This document shows positions 1-7,088 of a stretch of DNA of 12,987 bases, one piece after another. Each line of letters opens with the position of its first letter. Positions within the stretch are counted from its first letter, which is position 1. Origin of the DNA: an uncultured Collinsella sp. (GTDB taxonomy: Bacteria > Actinomycetota > Coriobacteriia > Coriobacteriales > Coriobacteriaceae); assembly GCA_937934165.1 (NCBI GenBank), contig CALGZX010000036.1, positions 1 through 12,987 on the forward strand, read 5' to 3'. Under the pieces are notes generated by a model. It was given only the letters and a program-made list of their open reading frames with translations. It had not been told where the DNA came from and did not search any database. The translations under genes were made by a program, and so were the position numbers.

Positions 1-67
1 TGTGCAATCGCAAGAAGATGACGGGGCGGAATGTCAATCCTGGTCTAACAGAGCCAAAGAAAAAGCC

Positions 68-1072
68 TTATCGATTCTCAATACTTCCGATGTTCTTGAG
101 CTCGATGGAAATGAGGCCGTTGGGCTCGTTGACGAACTCGATGTACTCGGAGTTTGAACCCATCTCGGCCGGGAAGCTGATCTCGATACCCGTGTCGGTA
201 CGGATCTTATGATTGCGCACCGCCGCGCGTTCGACCTGCTTGCGCTCCACGGGCACACGCTCAGGCACCTTCTCCTCGGTCAGTGCCGCGCGCACGCTCT
301 CCTTGATGACCGGCTCGTCCTCAAAGACCTCGTCGACGATATCCCAAGGCGGCAGCTCCTCGTCATCCTCGACCTTCTCGGCCACAGCGGCCTTAACCTT
401 GGCGAGCGCCACGGCCGTGTTGGCACCGTGCTCCTCGGCGACTTCCTCGACCACACGCGTCACGGTGTCGATGACCTCCTTACCCGATACCCCCGTGTCG
501 CACTGCAGCAGGCCATCGGGAATGAGCATGCGATCCTCGCCGGCAATCTTGCGCTTCTTATCCACATAGCCGATCTCCATGGTGCTTGCACGCACGATTG
601 CATAGCTCGGCACCTTTTGCGAGGGGTTCGGCAGAATGGCGTAGTGGCGCGCGATGTCGTTACGCACCTCGCCCTCTTCGCGACCCACCTCGTGCATGAA
701 TGCCTGCTTAGAACCCAGCAGCATCACGGCAAACCAGCGGGCATCCTCATCGTCGTCAAAATCGGCCACCAGCACGTCGGTGGACTCGGCTTTCTCGGCT
801 TTGGTGAGCTCAGAAGAGATAAACTCCGCAATCTGCTGCGACAGGTCCACAAACTCGCGCTCGCCAAAGAAATAGCCCTTGAGCTCGCCGCCAAACGCAG
901 AGTTCTCGGCAAACGTGGCACGTTTATTGTCGGCCGAGGTGCATGCGCGGCGCAGATGCGTGGTTACGAAATTGCGCACGGTGCGGCTCTCGATATCCAA
1001 CTCGCGCTGGCTCATAACGTTGACGGCAGAGTCAAAGTCCAGGATATGCAGAATCGCGTGATTGATTTTCAT
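68..1072 (-). CDS. 37-kDa nucleoid-associated protein (NA37/YejK-NdpA family)
   Basis: Predicted 334-residue cytoplasmic protein of the nucleoid-associated (PF04245-type) family, which binds DNA non-specifically; its precise role in Gram-positives is unclear. The N-terminus (MKINHAILHILDFDS, then a SQRELDI segment) matches the usual start of this family. The middle has the typical alternation of acidic patches (DFDDDEDARWFAVMLLGSK near residues 105-125) and the HYAILPNPSQK stretch. The C-terminal part ends in a beta-rich IRTDTGIEISFP region. I chose the ATG at 1072 over one three codons upstream because it matches the family N-terminus and has GGAA about 8 nt before it, while the upstream ATG has its purines too close. 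A likely -10 is at 1111-1116. The 67 bases beyond the stop hold a short T-tract on the minus strand but no hairpin that I can see. Family assignment is from motif memory and is fairly sure. Confidence 0.85.
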   Translation of the reverse strand: MKINHAILHILDFDSAVNVMSQRELDIESRTVRNFVTTHLRRACTSADNKRATFAENSAFGGELKGYFFGEREFVDLSQQIAEFISSELTKAEKAESTDVLVADFDDDEDARWFAVMLLGSKQAFMHEVGREEGEVRNDIARHYAILPNPSQKVPSYAIVRASTMEIGYVDKKRKIAGEDRMLIPDGLLQCDTGVSGKEVIDTVTRVVEEVAEEHGANTAVALAKVKAAVAEKVEDDEELPPWDIVDEVFEDEPVIKESVRAALTEEKVPERVPVERKQVERAAVRNHKIRTDTGIEISFPAEMGSNSEYIEFVNEPNGLISIELKNIGSIENR

Positions 1073-1110
1073 ATACGGCATTCCGTTCTAGATCGAATTG
1101 AGCACGAACC

Positions 1111-1116
1111 AGTATA
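1111..1116 (-). promoter_or_regulatory. Candidate -10 box for the nucleoid-associated protein gene
   Basis: Reads TATACT on the minus strand, about 38 bases before the start at 1072, which would give a leader of some 32 nt. No convincing -35 hexamer lies 16-18 bases upstream, so this is a weak call. Confidence 0.3.
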
Positions 1117-1147
1117 GCTGTCGAGCCCGCCCCAGGCGCATCGAAGA

Positions 1148-1179
1148 TTGGTGCATCGGGGACAGGTTGCTTTGCACCA
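1148..1179 (+). repeat. REP-like 32-bp palindromic repeat, left copy
   Basis: Begins TTGGTGC and ends CAGGTTGCTTTGCACCA. Its ends are complementary (TTGGTGC with GCACCAA including the next base), giving a small hairpin with a long loop. The same 32-base sequence, differing at four positions in the centre, recurs inverted at 2375-2406, so the DUF2974 gene lies exactly between the two. From memory, GGGGACAGGTTGC/TGGTGC-type units resemble interspersed extragenic palindromes mobilised by REP-associated tyrosine transposases; that link is an inference. On the minus strand the hairpin follows the DUF2974 stop by a few bases and may cap its transcript, but there is no T-run. Confidence 0.7.
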
Positions 1180-1183
1180 ATGG

Positions 1184-2344
1184 TTAGCGCAGGAGCTCGG
1201 ACTGCCAAGCCTCGAGCTGTTCTGCCAAGCTCTTGCCGGCAGCGGGCATGTCGATCTGGGGACGTTTGGGCAGAAGCGCACACTTAAGAATCGCAACGAT
1301 AGTCTGCGAGACAAAGCGTCGCGTATCCTTGTCAAAGCCTTGCGCAGCCTGGAGCATCACGGGCAGGCTCTCGCGCAGATTCCCAGCGATATCCGCAAAC
1401 CGCTCAGCACCCGTAGCCTCAAGCACGGAGAACAACGCATCTACAAAACGCTCGCGCTCACTAGGCGACACCGCAAGCAGCATCTCGCGAATGGAGCCAT
1501 CAACGTATCGAGCACCGGCGGACAGGCGCTCACAGTACACGAAGTCGCGACCATCAACCACCCAGCTAAAGGGATTATGCTGAAGCAGGCTGAACTCGGT
1601 GCTCTCAACGATGGCATAGTCCTCCTGTGTCTCAAACATCATGCCAAAGATCGACGACCGAGGTAGCGTCTTGTCGATTCGACCGGATAGATCGGCGAAG
1701 GCGTTGCCGCTCAGAAACTCCTCGACGAAGCCCGGACCATCATGGGAATACGCCCGTTCGATTCGCTCACGGGCGACATCGGAGCACATCGCCGCACCGT
1801 ACACCGCAAGGTTTCCACCCTTGGAATGACCTCCGCACAAAAGCGGCCCGTCAATCACATCCGCCGCCTCGTCCACATAACGCGCCGCGGATTCCTGGGC
1901 CGGCACAGGACACCGGAACGCCATGTTAAAGTCCTCTTTCCAACCCACAATCGTGCTGTCGGTCCCCCGGAAGGCAAGATAGCTAAACCCCGCCGGAAAC
2001 CGGAACGTCATGGCCGCAAACTGCTCCGTTGTCTCGGCATCACTCACGCTACGATAGCCGCAAACACGAACGCCACGGTAGCGAGGGCTTGCTGCCACAG
2101 CCTCCAACAAGGCACGGCTCCCCTCTGGGTCCCACAAGTCGTCAATCATGTCCCGGTAGCACTCGGCACGCAGCAGTTCGCGTACGTCTAGGCCCTGCCA
2201 GTTCGTCAGCTCCGCCATATCACCCGGCAAACGCAAATAGGACAACCACGCAAAGACCAGGCTATCCACCGCGCAGAACGGCCGTTCCTCAAACGGATCA
2301 AACGCCGTCTGGGCATAGGTCAAAAAATTAGGCGAATCCGACAT
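1184..2344 (-). CDS. DUF2974 (Mbeg1-like) alpha/beta-hydrolase family protein
   Basis: Predicted 386-residue soluble protein. The lipase-like nucleophile elbow is plain at residues 172-177 (GHSKGG, Ser174). The family's other landmarks are an FRGTDSTIVGWKEDF block at 125-139, corresponding to the first conserved strand and loop, and an HDGPGF block at 201-206. The N-terminal 100 residues and a helical C-terminal 120 residues have no motif I can name. Members are widespread in gut Firmicutes and Actinobacteria and are assumed to be esterases or lipases, but the substrate is unknown. There is no signal peptide, so it probably acts in the cytoplasm. Start at 2344: GGGAGGG lies just upstream (spacing tight, 3-4 nt), and the longer open frame upstream would run through the ldh terminator. 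The gene is flanked on both sides by inverted REP-like repeats and separated from ldh by a strong terminator, so it needs its own promoter, which I could not place confidently. Confidence 0.8.
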   Translation of the reverse strand: MSDSPNFLTYAQTAFDPFEERPFCAVDSLVFAWLSYLRLPGDMAELTNWQGLDVRELLRAECYRDMIDDLWDPEGSRALLEAVAASPRYRGVRVCGYRSVSDAETTEQFAAMTFRFPAGFSYLAFRGTDSTIVGWKEDFNMAFRCPVPAQESAARYVDEAADVIDGPLLCGGHSKGGNLAVYGAAMCSDVARERIERAYSHDGPGFVEEFLSGNAFADLSGRIDKTLPRSSIFGMMFETQEDYAIVESTEFSLLQHNPFSWVVDGRDFVYCERLSAGARYVDGSIREMLLAVSPSERERFVDALFSVLEATGAERFADIAGNLRESLPVMLQAAQGFDKDTRRFVSQTIVAILKCALLPKRPQIDMPAAGKSLAEQLEAWQSELLR

Positions 2345-2374
2345 GGCCCTCCCATCAACTATGGTGCATTTGGG

Positions 2375-2406
2375 TGGTGCAAAGCAACCTGACCCCCTCG
2401 CACCAA
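2375..2406 (-). repeat. REP-like 32-bp palindromic repeat, right (inverted) copy
   Basis: Reading on the minus strand, it starts TTGGTGC and ends CAGGTTGCTTTGCACCA, identical to the copy at 1148-1179 except for four central bases. It overlaps by two bases the T-run side of the ldh terminator. A partial extra TGGTGC unit lies just beside it at 2362-2367. It sits in the leader region of the DUF2974 gene. Confidence 0.7.
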
Positions 2407-2440
2407 AAAGGCGCCCGGACCGTGTGGCCCGGACGCCTTT
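2405..2440 (-). terminator. Intrinsic terminator of ldh
   Basis: On the minus strand a 15-bp stem (AAAGGCGTCCGGGCC pairing with GGTCCGGGCGCCTTT, two G-U pairs) closes an ACAC loop and runs into TTTTT. It starts 32 bases after the ldh stop. The opposite strand also ends in TTT, so it may work weakly in both directions. Confidence 0.92.
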
Positions 2441-2471
2441 CATTGTAGCCTGTTGCCCAAAAGAGCTTGAT

Positions 2472-3422
2472 TTAGCAGGAGAAGTCGACGCTGTCGATGA
2501 TGTCCTTGAGGGCCTTGGCGGAGACGGTGAGCTCATGCTGCTCGTCATCGTTCAGCGGCACGGGGACGCGGCAGACAACGCCGTCGCGGCCAACGACGGT
2601 CGGCATGGAGATGGCAAGATCGGACAGGCCATACTCGCCCACCATGAGCGAGGAGACAGGCAGAACGGTCTGCTCATCGCGCATAACGGCGGTGCAGATG
2701 CGCTTGACGGCCATGGCGACGCCATAGTAGGTGGCGTGCTTCTTCTCGATGATGGTGTAGGCGGAGTTCTTGACGTCCTCAGCGATGCGCTTCTCGGCAG
2801 CCTCATGCTCCAGGTGGCCGTGAAGCTCACAGAAGGTGTTCAGCGGAACGCCGGCAACCTGAGCGCTGGACCAAGCGACAAACTCGGAGTCACCGTGCTC
2901 GCCCATGACATAGGCCTGGACATCGCGCGGGTCAACCTCGACGTGGGCACCAAGCATCTGCTGCAGGCGGCCGGTGTCGAGCACGGTGCCGGAACCGATG
3001 ACGTGGCCCTCGGGCAGGCCGGACATCTTGATGGCGGCGTAGGTCAGAACATCGACCGGGTTGGAGACGATGAGCAGAATGCCGTCGAAGCCGGACTTCT
3101 TAATCTCGGGAATAATGGACTTGAAGATGCTGACGTTCTTGTTGACCAGGTCCAGGCGGGTCTCACCGGGCTTCTGGGCAGCGCCAGCAGTGACGACGAT
3201 CATGGCGGCGTCGGCGACATCGGAATAATCGCCGGCGTAGATCTTCATCGGCTCGGCAAACGTCATGCCGTGCGCGATATCCAGGGCCTCACCCTCGGCA
3301 CGGTTCTTGTCCACGTCGATGAGGACCATCTCTGAGAACAGACCGCTCTGCATCAGAGCGAACGCCGAAGACGAACCGACGAAACCGCAGCCGACAATAG
3401 CGACCTTCTTCTCGTTAACCAT
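2472..3422 (-). CDS. ldh: L-lactate dehydrogenase
   Basis: Predicted 316-residue cytoplasmic enzyme that reduces pyruvate to L-lactate with NADH, regenerating NAD+ in fermentation. The Rossmann motif GCGFVGSS is at residues 11-18 and the NAD-ribose aspartate at 36 (LIDVD). The mobile loop holds AAQKPGETR at 81-89: Gln83 is the lactate-type specificity residue (malate enzymes have Arg) and Arg89 is the catalytic loop arginine. SNPVD is at 120-124, and substrate-binding Arg152 and catalytic Asp149 are in TVLDTGR. The active-site His176 is in GEHGDSE. In standard LDH numbering the fructose-1,6-bisphosphate contacts Arg173 and His188 are both Gln here (residues 154 and 169), suggesting activity independent of that activator. 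Start at 3422 has GGGAG seven bases upstream. The gene is monocistronic, with a terminator at 2405-2440 and a hairpin in its leader. Confidence 0.95.
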   Translation of the reverse strand: MVNEKKVAIVGCGFVGSSSAFALMQSGLFSEMVLIDVDKNRAEGEALDIAHGMTFAEPMKIYAGDYSDVADAAMIVVTAGAAQKPGETRLDLVNKNVSIFKSIIPEIKKSGFDGILLIVSNPVDVLTYAAIKMSGLPEGHVIGSGTVLDTGRLQQMLGAHVEVDPRDVQAYVMGEHGDSEFVAWSSAQVAGVPLNTFCELHGHLEHEAAEKRIAEDVKNSAYTIIEKKHATYYGVAMAVKRICTAVMRDEQTVLPVSSLMVGEYGLSDLAISMPTVVGRDGVVCRVPVPLNDDEQHELTVSAKALKDIIDSVDFSC

Positions 3423-3448
3423 TAGAAACTCCCATCTCTCTCCACAAA

Positions 3449-3479
3449 CAAGCCGCCCGGGAACGACCCGAGCGGCTTG
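3449..3479 (-). promoter_or_regulatory. Hairpin in the ldh leader
   Basis: An inverted repeat of CAAGCCGC with GCGGCTTG, extended by a G-U pair and CGGG/CCCG, closes a 5-base loop just upstream of the ldh Shine-Dalgarno sequence. On the minus strand it is followed by only TTT, so it could be a weak terminator or attenuator, an mRNA-stabilising 5' hairpin, or nothing. The rest of the 201-base gap (3423-3623) holds a possible -10 (CATAAT on the minus strand, 3512-3517) with a poor -35, and a 7-bp AGCTATT/AATAGCT hairpin just after the aminotransferase stop without a T-run. I found no clear redox-repressor (Rex) site. Confidence 0.45.
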
Positions 3480-3623
3480 CCGTAATCCCAATACATCCAA
3501 TCGGGACTTTGATTATGCTCCTATTCGCAGCCAAAAATCGACCGTTTACCGAAATTGTTTGCAGAATTCGTAAAATAACTGCACGAAATCGGTTTCGAGC
3601 TATTGACGAGCCGAAATAGCTTT

Positions 3624-4787
3624 CTAATACAGGCCCGCCTTGCGAATGGCCTCGACAGCCAAAGCGATCTGGTCGGGCGGCAAGACCAGCGCCATGCGCA
3701 CGTGCCCCTCGCCCGAAGGACCAAAGCTCGCGCCCGGCGTCACCACAACGCCGGCCTTCTCCATAAGCTCCTCGCAAAACGCCATGGAATCGGTGCGACC
3801 ACCGGGAAGTTTGGCCCACACAAACATAGAGCCATGCGCGTTGGGACGCTCCCAGCCCAGGCCCTCAAGACCGTCGCACAGGGCATCGCGACGCTCCTGG
3901 TACTTCAGACGCTGCGCCTCGACCTCATCGCGCGGACCATTCAGGCACGCGATGGCGGCCTTCTGGATCGGAAAGAACATGCCAAAGTCGATCTGGCCGC
4001 GCAGCTTGGCAAAGGCAGAGACCACGTCCTCGCGGCCGACCAAAAAGCCGATACGCGCACCGGTGACGTTAAACGACTTGGAAAGCGAGAAGAACTCAAC
4101 GCCCACCTCGAGCGCGCCGGGATACTGCAAGAAGCTGCCACCCGGCTCACCATCAAACACGATGTCGGAGTATGCGTTGTCATGAACGATCAGCAGGTCG
4201 TGCTCGCGGGCGAAAGCGATGATCTCCTCGTAGACCTCGGGCGTGCCCACCGAGCCGACCGGGTTCGCGGGCAGCGACACGATCATGTACTTGGCACGAT
4301 CGGCCACCTCGGGATCGATGCCCGCCACATAGGGCAGGTAATTGTGCTCGGCAACCAGCGGATAGTATTCGAGCTTGGCATCGGCGATCTTCGCACCCGC
4401 CTCAAAGACCGGGTAGCACGGATCGGGCACCAGGATGGTGTCACCCGGGTCGAGCAGGGCCAGACCTAAATGGCCCACGCCCTCCTGCGTGCCGTTGCAC
4501 GACTGCACCATAGACGGTGTAATGCCCGAAACGCCAAAGCGACGCTCATAGTAATCGCACACGGCTTGCTTGAGTTCGGGCAGGTCGCGCAGGGCGTACT
4601 TCCACATCTCGGGATCTTGGGCTGCTTGCGTGAGTGCCTCGACCACGTGGTCGTACGGCTTAAAGTCGGGCGTGCCCACGCTCATGTTGTAAATGGTCTT
4701 GCCCTGAGCCTTCAGCGCGAGAAGCTTGTTGTTGAGCGAGGCGAAGACCTCCGCGCCAAAGCGGTCGAGACGCTGCGATGCCTGCAT
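3624..4787 (-). CDS. Pyridoxal-phosphate class I/II aminotransferase
   Basis: Predicted 387-residue cytoplasmic fold-type I aminotransferase. Landmarks: substrate-site segment SVGTPDF at 36-42, N98GTQEG cofactor-phosphate region, YPVF at 125-128, Asn175 in ANPVG (most relatives have NPTG), Asp203 and Tyr206 in DNAYSD, the Schiff-base lysine 237 in SLSKSFN, Arg245 in GARIGF, and the carboxylate-binding Arg364 in VRMAL. The pattern resembles the group containing LL-diaminopimelate aminotransferases (DapL) and alanine or aromatic aminotransferases of Gram-positives. I cannot name the amino acid donor, so no symbol is given. Start at 4787 is set by AAAGGTGG six bases upstream; an open frame 30 codons longer would run through the terminator at 4807-4837. 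Upstream neighbour nadE is on the same strand, but that terminator lies between. Confidence 0.88.
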   Translation of the reverse strand: MQASQRLDRFGAEVFASLNNKLLALKAQGKTIYNMSVGTPDFKPYDHVVEALTQAAQDPEMWKYALRDLPELKQAVCDYYERRFGVSGITPSMVQSCNGTQEGVGHLGLALLDPGDTILVPDPCYPVFEAGAKIADAKLEYYPLVAEHNYLPYVAGIDPEVADRAKYMIVSLPANPVGSVGTPEVYEEIIAFAREHDLLIVHDNAYSDIVFDGEPGGSFLQYPGALEVGVEFFSLSKSFNVTGARIGFLVGREDVVSAFAKLRGQIDFGMFFPIQKAAIACLNGPRDEVEAQRLKYQERRDALCDGLEGLGWERPNAHGSMFVWAKLPGGRTDSMAFCEELMEKAGVVVTPGASFGPSGEGHVRMALVLPPDQIALAVEAIRKAGLY

Positions 4788-4806
4788 GGTGCCACCTTTC
4801 GATATG

Positions 4807-4837
4807 AAAAACGCGGCGCTCCGACAAGAGCGCCGCG
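4807..4837 (-). terminator. Intrinsic terminator between nadE and the aminotransferase gene
   Basis: On the minus strand a 10-bp GC stem (CGCGGCGCTC pairs with its complement after a TTGTCG loop: arms 4828-4837 and 4812-4821) is followed by TTTTT. It ends only about 20 bases before the aminotransferase start. It therefore either ends nadE transcripts with the aminotransferase promoter lying upstream of it, or acts as an attenuator inside the aminotransferase leader. Confidence 0.85.
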
Positions 4838-4839
4838 CG

Positions 4840-4886
4840 ATACGGGCCATCAGATTGCAAAAGTGTAACGCTTGCAACCCCCGTAT
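4840..4886 (-). other. Nested inverted repeat upstream of the terminator
   Basis: Outer arms ATACGGG/CCCGTAT (4840-4846 and 4880-4886) enclose two copies of the self-complementary TTGCAA (4855-4860 and 4872-4877), which can pair with each other around an 11-base loop. It lies two bases from the terminator stem. It may be part of the nadE 3' end, an operator, or a leader structure; no known riboswitch is recognised. Confidence 0.4.
4849..4877 (-). promoter_or_regulatory. Candidate promoter of the aminotransferase gene
   Basis: TTGCAA (4872-4877) and TCTGAT (4849-4854) on the minus strand are 17 bases apart, each matching the consensus at four of six positions. The start would fall near 4842, giving a leader of about 55 nt made almost entirely of the terminator hairpin and the ribosome binding site. 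Both hexamers overlap the nested inverted repeat. Confidence 0.35.
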
Positions 4887-4905
4887 TGGTTCAATTTAGC
4901 CAACC

Positions 4906-6885
4906 TTAGTCAACTGGATTGAGCGCGTCGATCTGCACAAGCCACAGACGCGAGCTAGCGTCACTCGGCATACGCCAATCGCCGCGCGGGCTGAGCGTCA
5001 CCGAGCCCACCTTGGGACCATCGGGCAGGCAGCTGCGCTTAAACTGCTGAGCAAAGAAGCGACGGTAGAACGTACGTAGCCACGTGTGGACGGTCTTGGC
5101 GTCGTAGACGCCCTCGAAGCTCTTGAGCGCCATGCGGTAGATCTTGCCCGGCTCAAAGCCAAAACGCAGCAGGTAGTAGAGGAAGTAGTCGTGCAGCTCG
5201 TACGGGCCAACCAAATCCTCGGTCTTCTGCGCAATCTCGCCGTCGCCCGTGGGCGGCAGAAGCTCGGGGGACACCGGCGTATCGAGGATATCGAGCAAGA
5301 CCTCGGCAATGCGCCCGCCAAAGACATCGGCGGCATAGCGTACCAGATGGCGCACAAGCGTCTTGGGCACGCTCGCGTTGACGGCGTACATGCTCATGTG
5401 GTCGCCGTTGTAGGTAGCCCAGCCGAGCGCCAGCTCCGACAGGTCGCCCGTGCCAATGACAAAACCGCCAGCCTGGTTGGCCAGATCCATCAGAATCTGC
5501 GTACGCTCGCGCGCCTGGCTGTTCTCGTAGGTCACGTCCTGCACGGCCGGATCATGCTCAATGTCCTTGAAGTGCTGCTCCACAGCCGCATGGATCGAAA
5601 CCTCGCGGAAGCTCACACCCAGGTCGCGAGCGAGCGACTCGGCATTCGACTTGGTGCGATGCGTCGTGCCGAAGCCGGGCATGGACACGGCTGTGATACC
5701 AGTGCGCGGCAGCCCCAGTGCATCGAAGGCACGCACGGTCACAAGCAGCGCTAGCGTGGAGTCCAAGCCGCCCGAAAGGCCGATAACCGCAGCCTTGGTA
5801 CCCGTGTGGGCAAGGCGGGTCTTGAGGCCCGCAGTCTGCAGATCGAGGATCGTCTCGCAGCGCTCGGCCAAGTCGCCGTGGTCGGCCGGCACAAAGGGCG
5901 CGCGCGGGAAAACGCGGTCGATATCGCAGGCATCGCGCAGGACAGGTTCTTCGGCCAGCACGCCCTCAAACGAAAACTCAACGGTCGTGGCCTCCGGCGC
6001 ATCGTCCGCGCGCGTCCACGTCGTCGAGCGACGGCGCTCGGCAACCAGACGGTCAAGGTCAACGTCGGCGATGGCCATATCGCAGGTAAGCAGTTTGGTC
6101 GCGGCGAGCTTGGAGCCGTTTTCGTAGACGAGGTTCTCGCCCGCAAAGACCATGTCGGTCGTGGACTCGCCCTCGCTCGCGTCCGCGTAGGCATAGGCGC
6201 AGTACAGGCGCGCGCTCTGGTTGGAAATGAGGCTGCGGCGGTAATCCGCCTTGCCGATAATCTCGTCCGAAGCCGACGGATTGAGGATCACCGTCGCACC
6301 GGCAAGCGCCATCTCGGTCGAAGGGGGCGCCGGCACCCACAGGTCCTCACAGACCTCAACGCCCAGTACCAGGTCCTCGGCGCCCTCATCACAGCAACGG
6401 TAGACAAGCCCCGAACCCAGCGGAACCGGACCCTGACCGGCAAACTCGACCCACACGGGATCTGCGGGCGCCGGAGCAAACCAGCGGTGCTCGTAGAACT
6501 CGCCGTAGTTGGGCAAATATTTCTTAGCCGTAAGGCCCAAAAGCTCGCCCGCGCAGCACACGGCGGCGCAGTTGTAGATATTCTCGGCAACTGCAACGGG
6601 AAGACCAATGGTAAAGACGATCGGCAGCTCGCGAGTTTCATCGAGAATATGTGCCAGTGCGGTCTCGCAGGCATGAAGCAGCGTGCGATTATGGAACAGG
6701 TCGGCCGCGGTATAGCCGGTCAGGTTAAGCTCGGGCAGCACCAGCGCGCGAACACCGCGCTCGGCAGCCTCGCGAACAGCCGCCAGCGCAACCTCGGCAT
6801 TGCCCTCGACATCGGCCACGCGAATCCGTGGCGACGCCGCCGCCACACGCAAAAAGCCATCAGACTGAGAAAGGTGAAGATTCAT
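4906..6885 (-). CDS. nadE: Glutamine-dependent NAD+ synthetase
   Basis: Predicted 659-residue two-domain cytoplasmic enzyme that makes NAD+ from nicotinic acid adenine dinucleotide, ATP and glutamine, the last step of NAD synthesis. The N-terminal nitrilase-like glutaminase domain (about 1-290) shows the Glu-Lys-Cys triad as Glu52 (LPELNLTGY), Lys121 (AKKYLPNYGEFYE) and Cys179 (GVEVCEDLW). The C-terminal synthetase domain has the ATP-pyrophosphatase loop SGGLDS at 371-376 and the later GTGDLSELALGW and NGDHMSMYAVNASVPKTLV segments typical of NadE. Length and layout match the actinobacterial (M. tuberculosis-like) form, in which ammonia is channelled between subunits. Start at 6885 is chosen because GGGAG lies seven bases upstream. 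It diverges from the membrane-protein gene at 7089, and its transcript likely ends at 4807-4837. Confidence 0.96.
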   Translation of the reverse strand: MNLHLSQSDGFLRVAAASPRIRVADVEGNAEVALAAVREAAERGVRALVLPELNLTGYTAADLFHNRTLLHACETALAHILDETRELPIVFTIGLPVAVAENIYNCAAVCCAGELLGLTAKKYLPNYGEFYEHRWFAPAPADPVWVEFAGQGPVPLGSGLVYRCCDEGAEDLVLGVEVCEDLWVPAPPSTEMALAGATVILNPSASDEIIGKADYRRSLISNQSARLYCAYAYADASEGESTTDMVFAGENLVYENGSKLAATKLLTCDMAIADVDLDRLVAERRRSTTWTRADDAPEATTVEFSFEGVLAEEPVLRDACDIDRVFPRAPFVPADHGDLAERCETILDLQTAGLKTRLAHTGTKAAVIGLSGGLDSTLALLVTVRAFDALGLPRTGITAVSMPGFGTTHRTKSNAESLARDLGVSFREVSIHAAVEQHFKDIEHDPAVQDVTYENSQARERTQILMDLANQAGGFVIGTGDLSELALGWATYNGDHMSMYAVNASVPKTLVRHLVRYAADVFGGRIAEVLLDILDTPVSPELLPPTGDGEIAQKTEDLVGPYELHDYFLYYLLRFGFEPGKIYRMALKSFEGVYDAKTVHTWLRTFYRRFFAQQFKRSCLPDGPKVGSVTLSPRGDWRMPSDASSRLWLVQIDALNPVD

Positions 6886-6933
6886 AAGAATGCTCCCGTG
6901 CGTAGACGCCATTCACAACAATTAGCAAGTCCT

Positions 6934-6939
6934 ATTGTA
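6934..6939 (-). promoter_or_regulatory. Candidate -10 box of nadE
   Basis: TACAAT on the minus strand, about 48 bases upstream of the nadE start, which would give a leader near 42 nt. No good -35 hexamer sits at the right spacing. Confidence 0.35.
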
Positions 6940-6966
6940 ATTCAACCGCCGGGTGTAACCGCATCC

Positions 6967-6979
6967 CACCAACTTGGTG
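6967..6979. promoter_or_regulatory. Short perfect palindrome in the nadE divergent region
   Basis: CACCAA-C-TTGGTG, a 13-base hyphenated palindrome between the two divergent promoters. The size fits a small operator, but it resembles no NAD-repressor site that I know. It could be chance. Confidence 0.3.
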
Positions 6980-6984
6980 AGCAA

Positions 6985-7012
6985 TTGATGAGTTGATGGT
7001 ATCTGTTAAATG
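6985..7012 (+). promoter_or_regulatory. Candidate promoter of the 7089-8042 gene
   Basis: TTGATG (6985-6990), a 16-base spacer, then TAAATG (7007-7012) preceded by TG one base away (extended -10). The start would be near 7019, giving a leader of about 70 nt. A second TTGATG lies eight bases further on. Confidence 0.35.
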
Positions 7013-7088
7013 TCACGTGCGATTCACATCTGGTGGGTACCCTGATGGCTACACGAAACGAAGCAGACTTACACCGGGAGGACCCCGT

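Noticed and set aside
209..1117. Plus-strand 302-codon open frame opposite the nucleoid-associated protein gene
   Set aside because: His/Leu-rich shadow frame; the minus strand carries a recognisable family protein.
2343..3335. Long plus-strand open frame (330 codons) opposite ldh
   Set aside because: It is antisense to a complete L-lactate dehydrogenase; its protein is an Asp/Gly/Leu-rich frame shadow of GC-rich codons with no motif or ribosome binding site.
3423..3623. Rex redox-repressor site upstream of ldh
   Set aside because: Searched by eye for TTGTGAA/TTCACAA-type palindromes; only a weak CGAAA/TTTCG repeat is present.
3624..4787. Assignment of the aminotransferase as DapL
   Set aside because: It resembles the group, but NPVG instead of NPTG and no lysine-pathway neighbours leave the substrate open.
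4840..4905. A known riboswitch class upstream of the aminotransferase gene
   Set aside because: Only about 118 bases separate the genes and no conserved riboswitch core (lysine, SAM, T-box) could be found.
5806..6996. Plus-strand 396-codon open frame opposite nadE
   Set aside because: Shadow of a complete NadE with all catalytic residues; no motif of its own.
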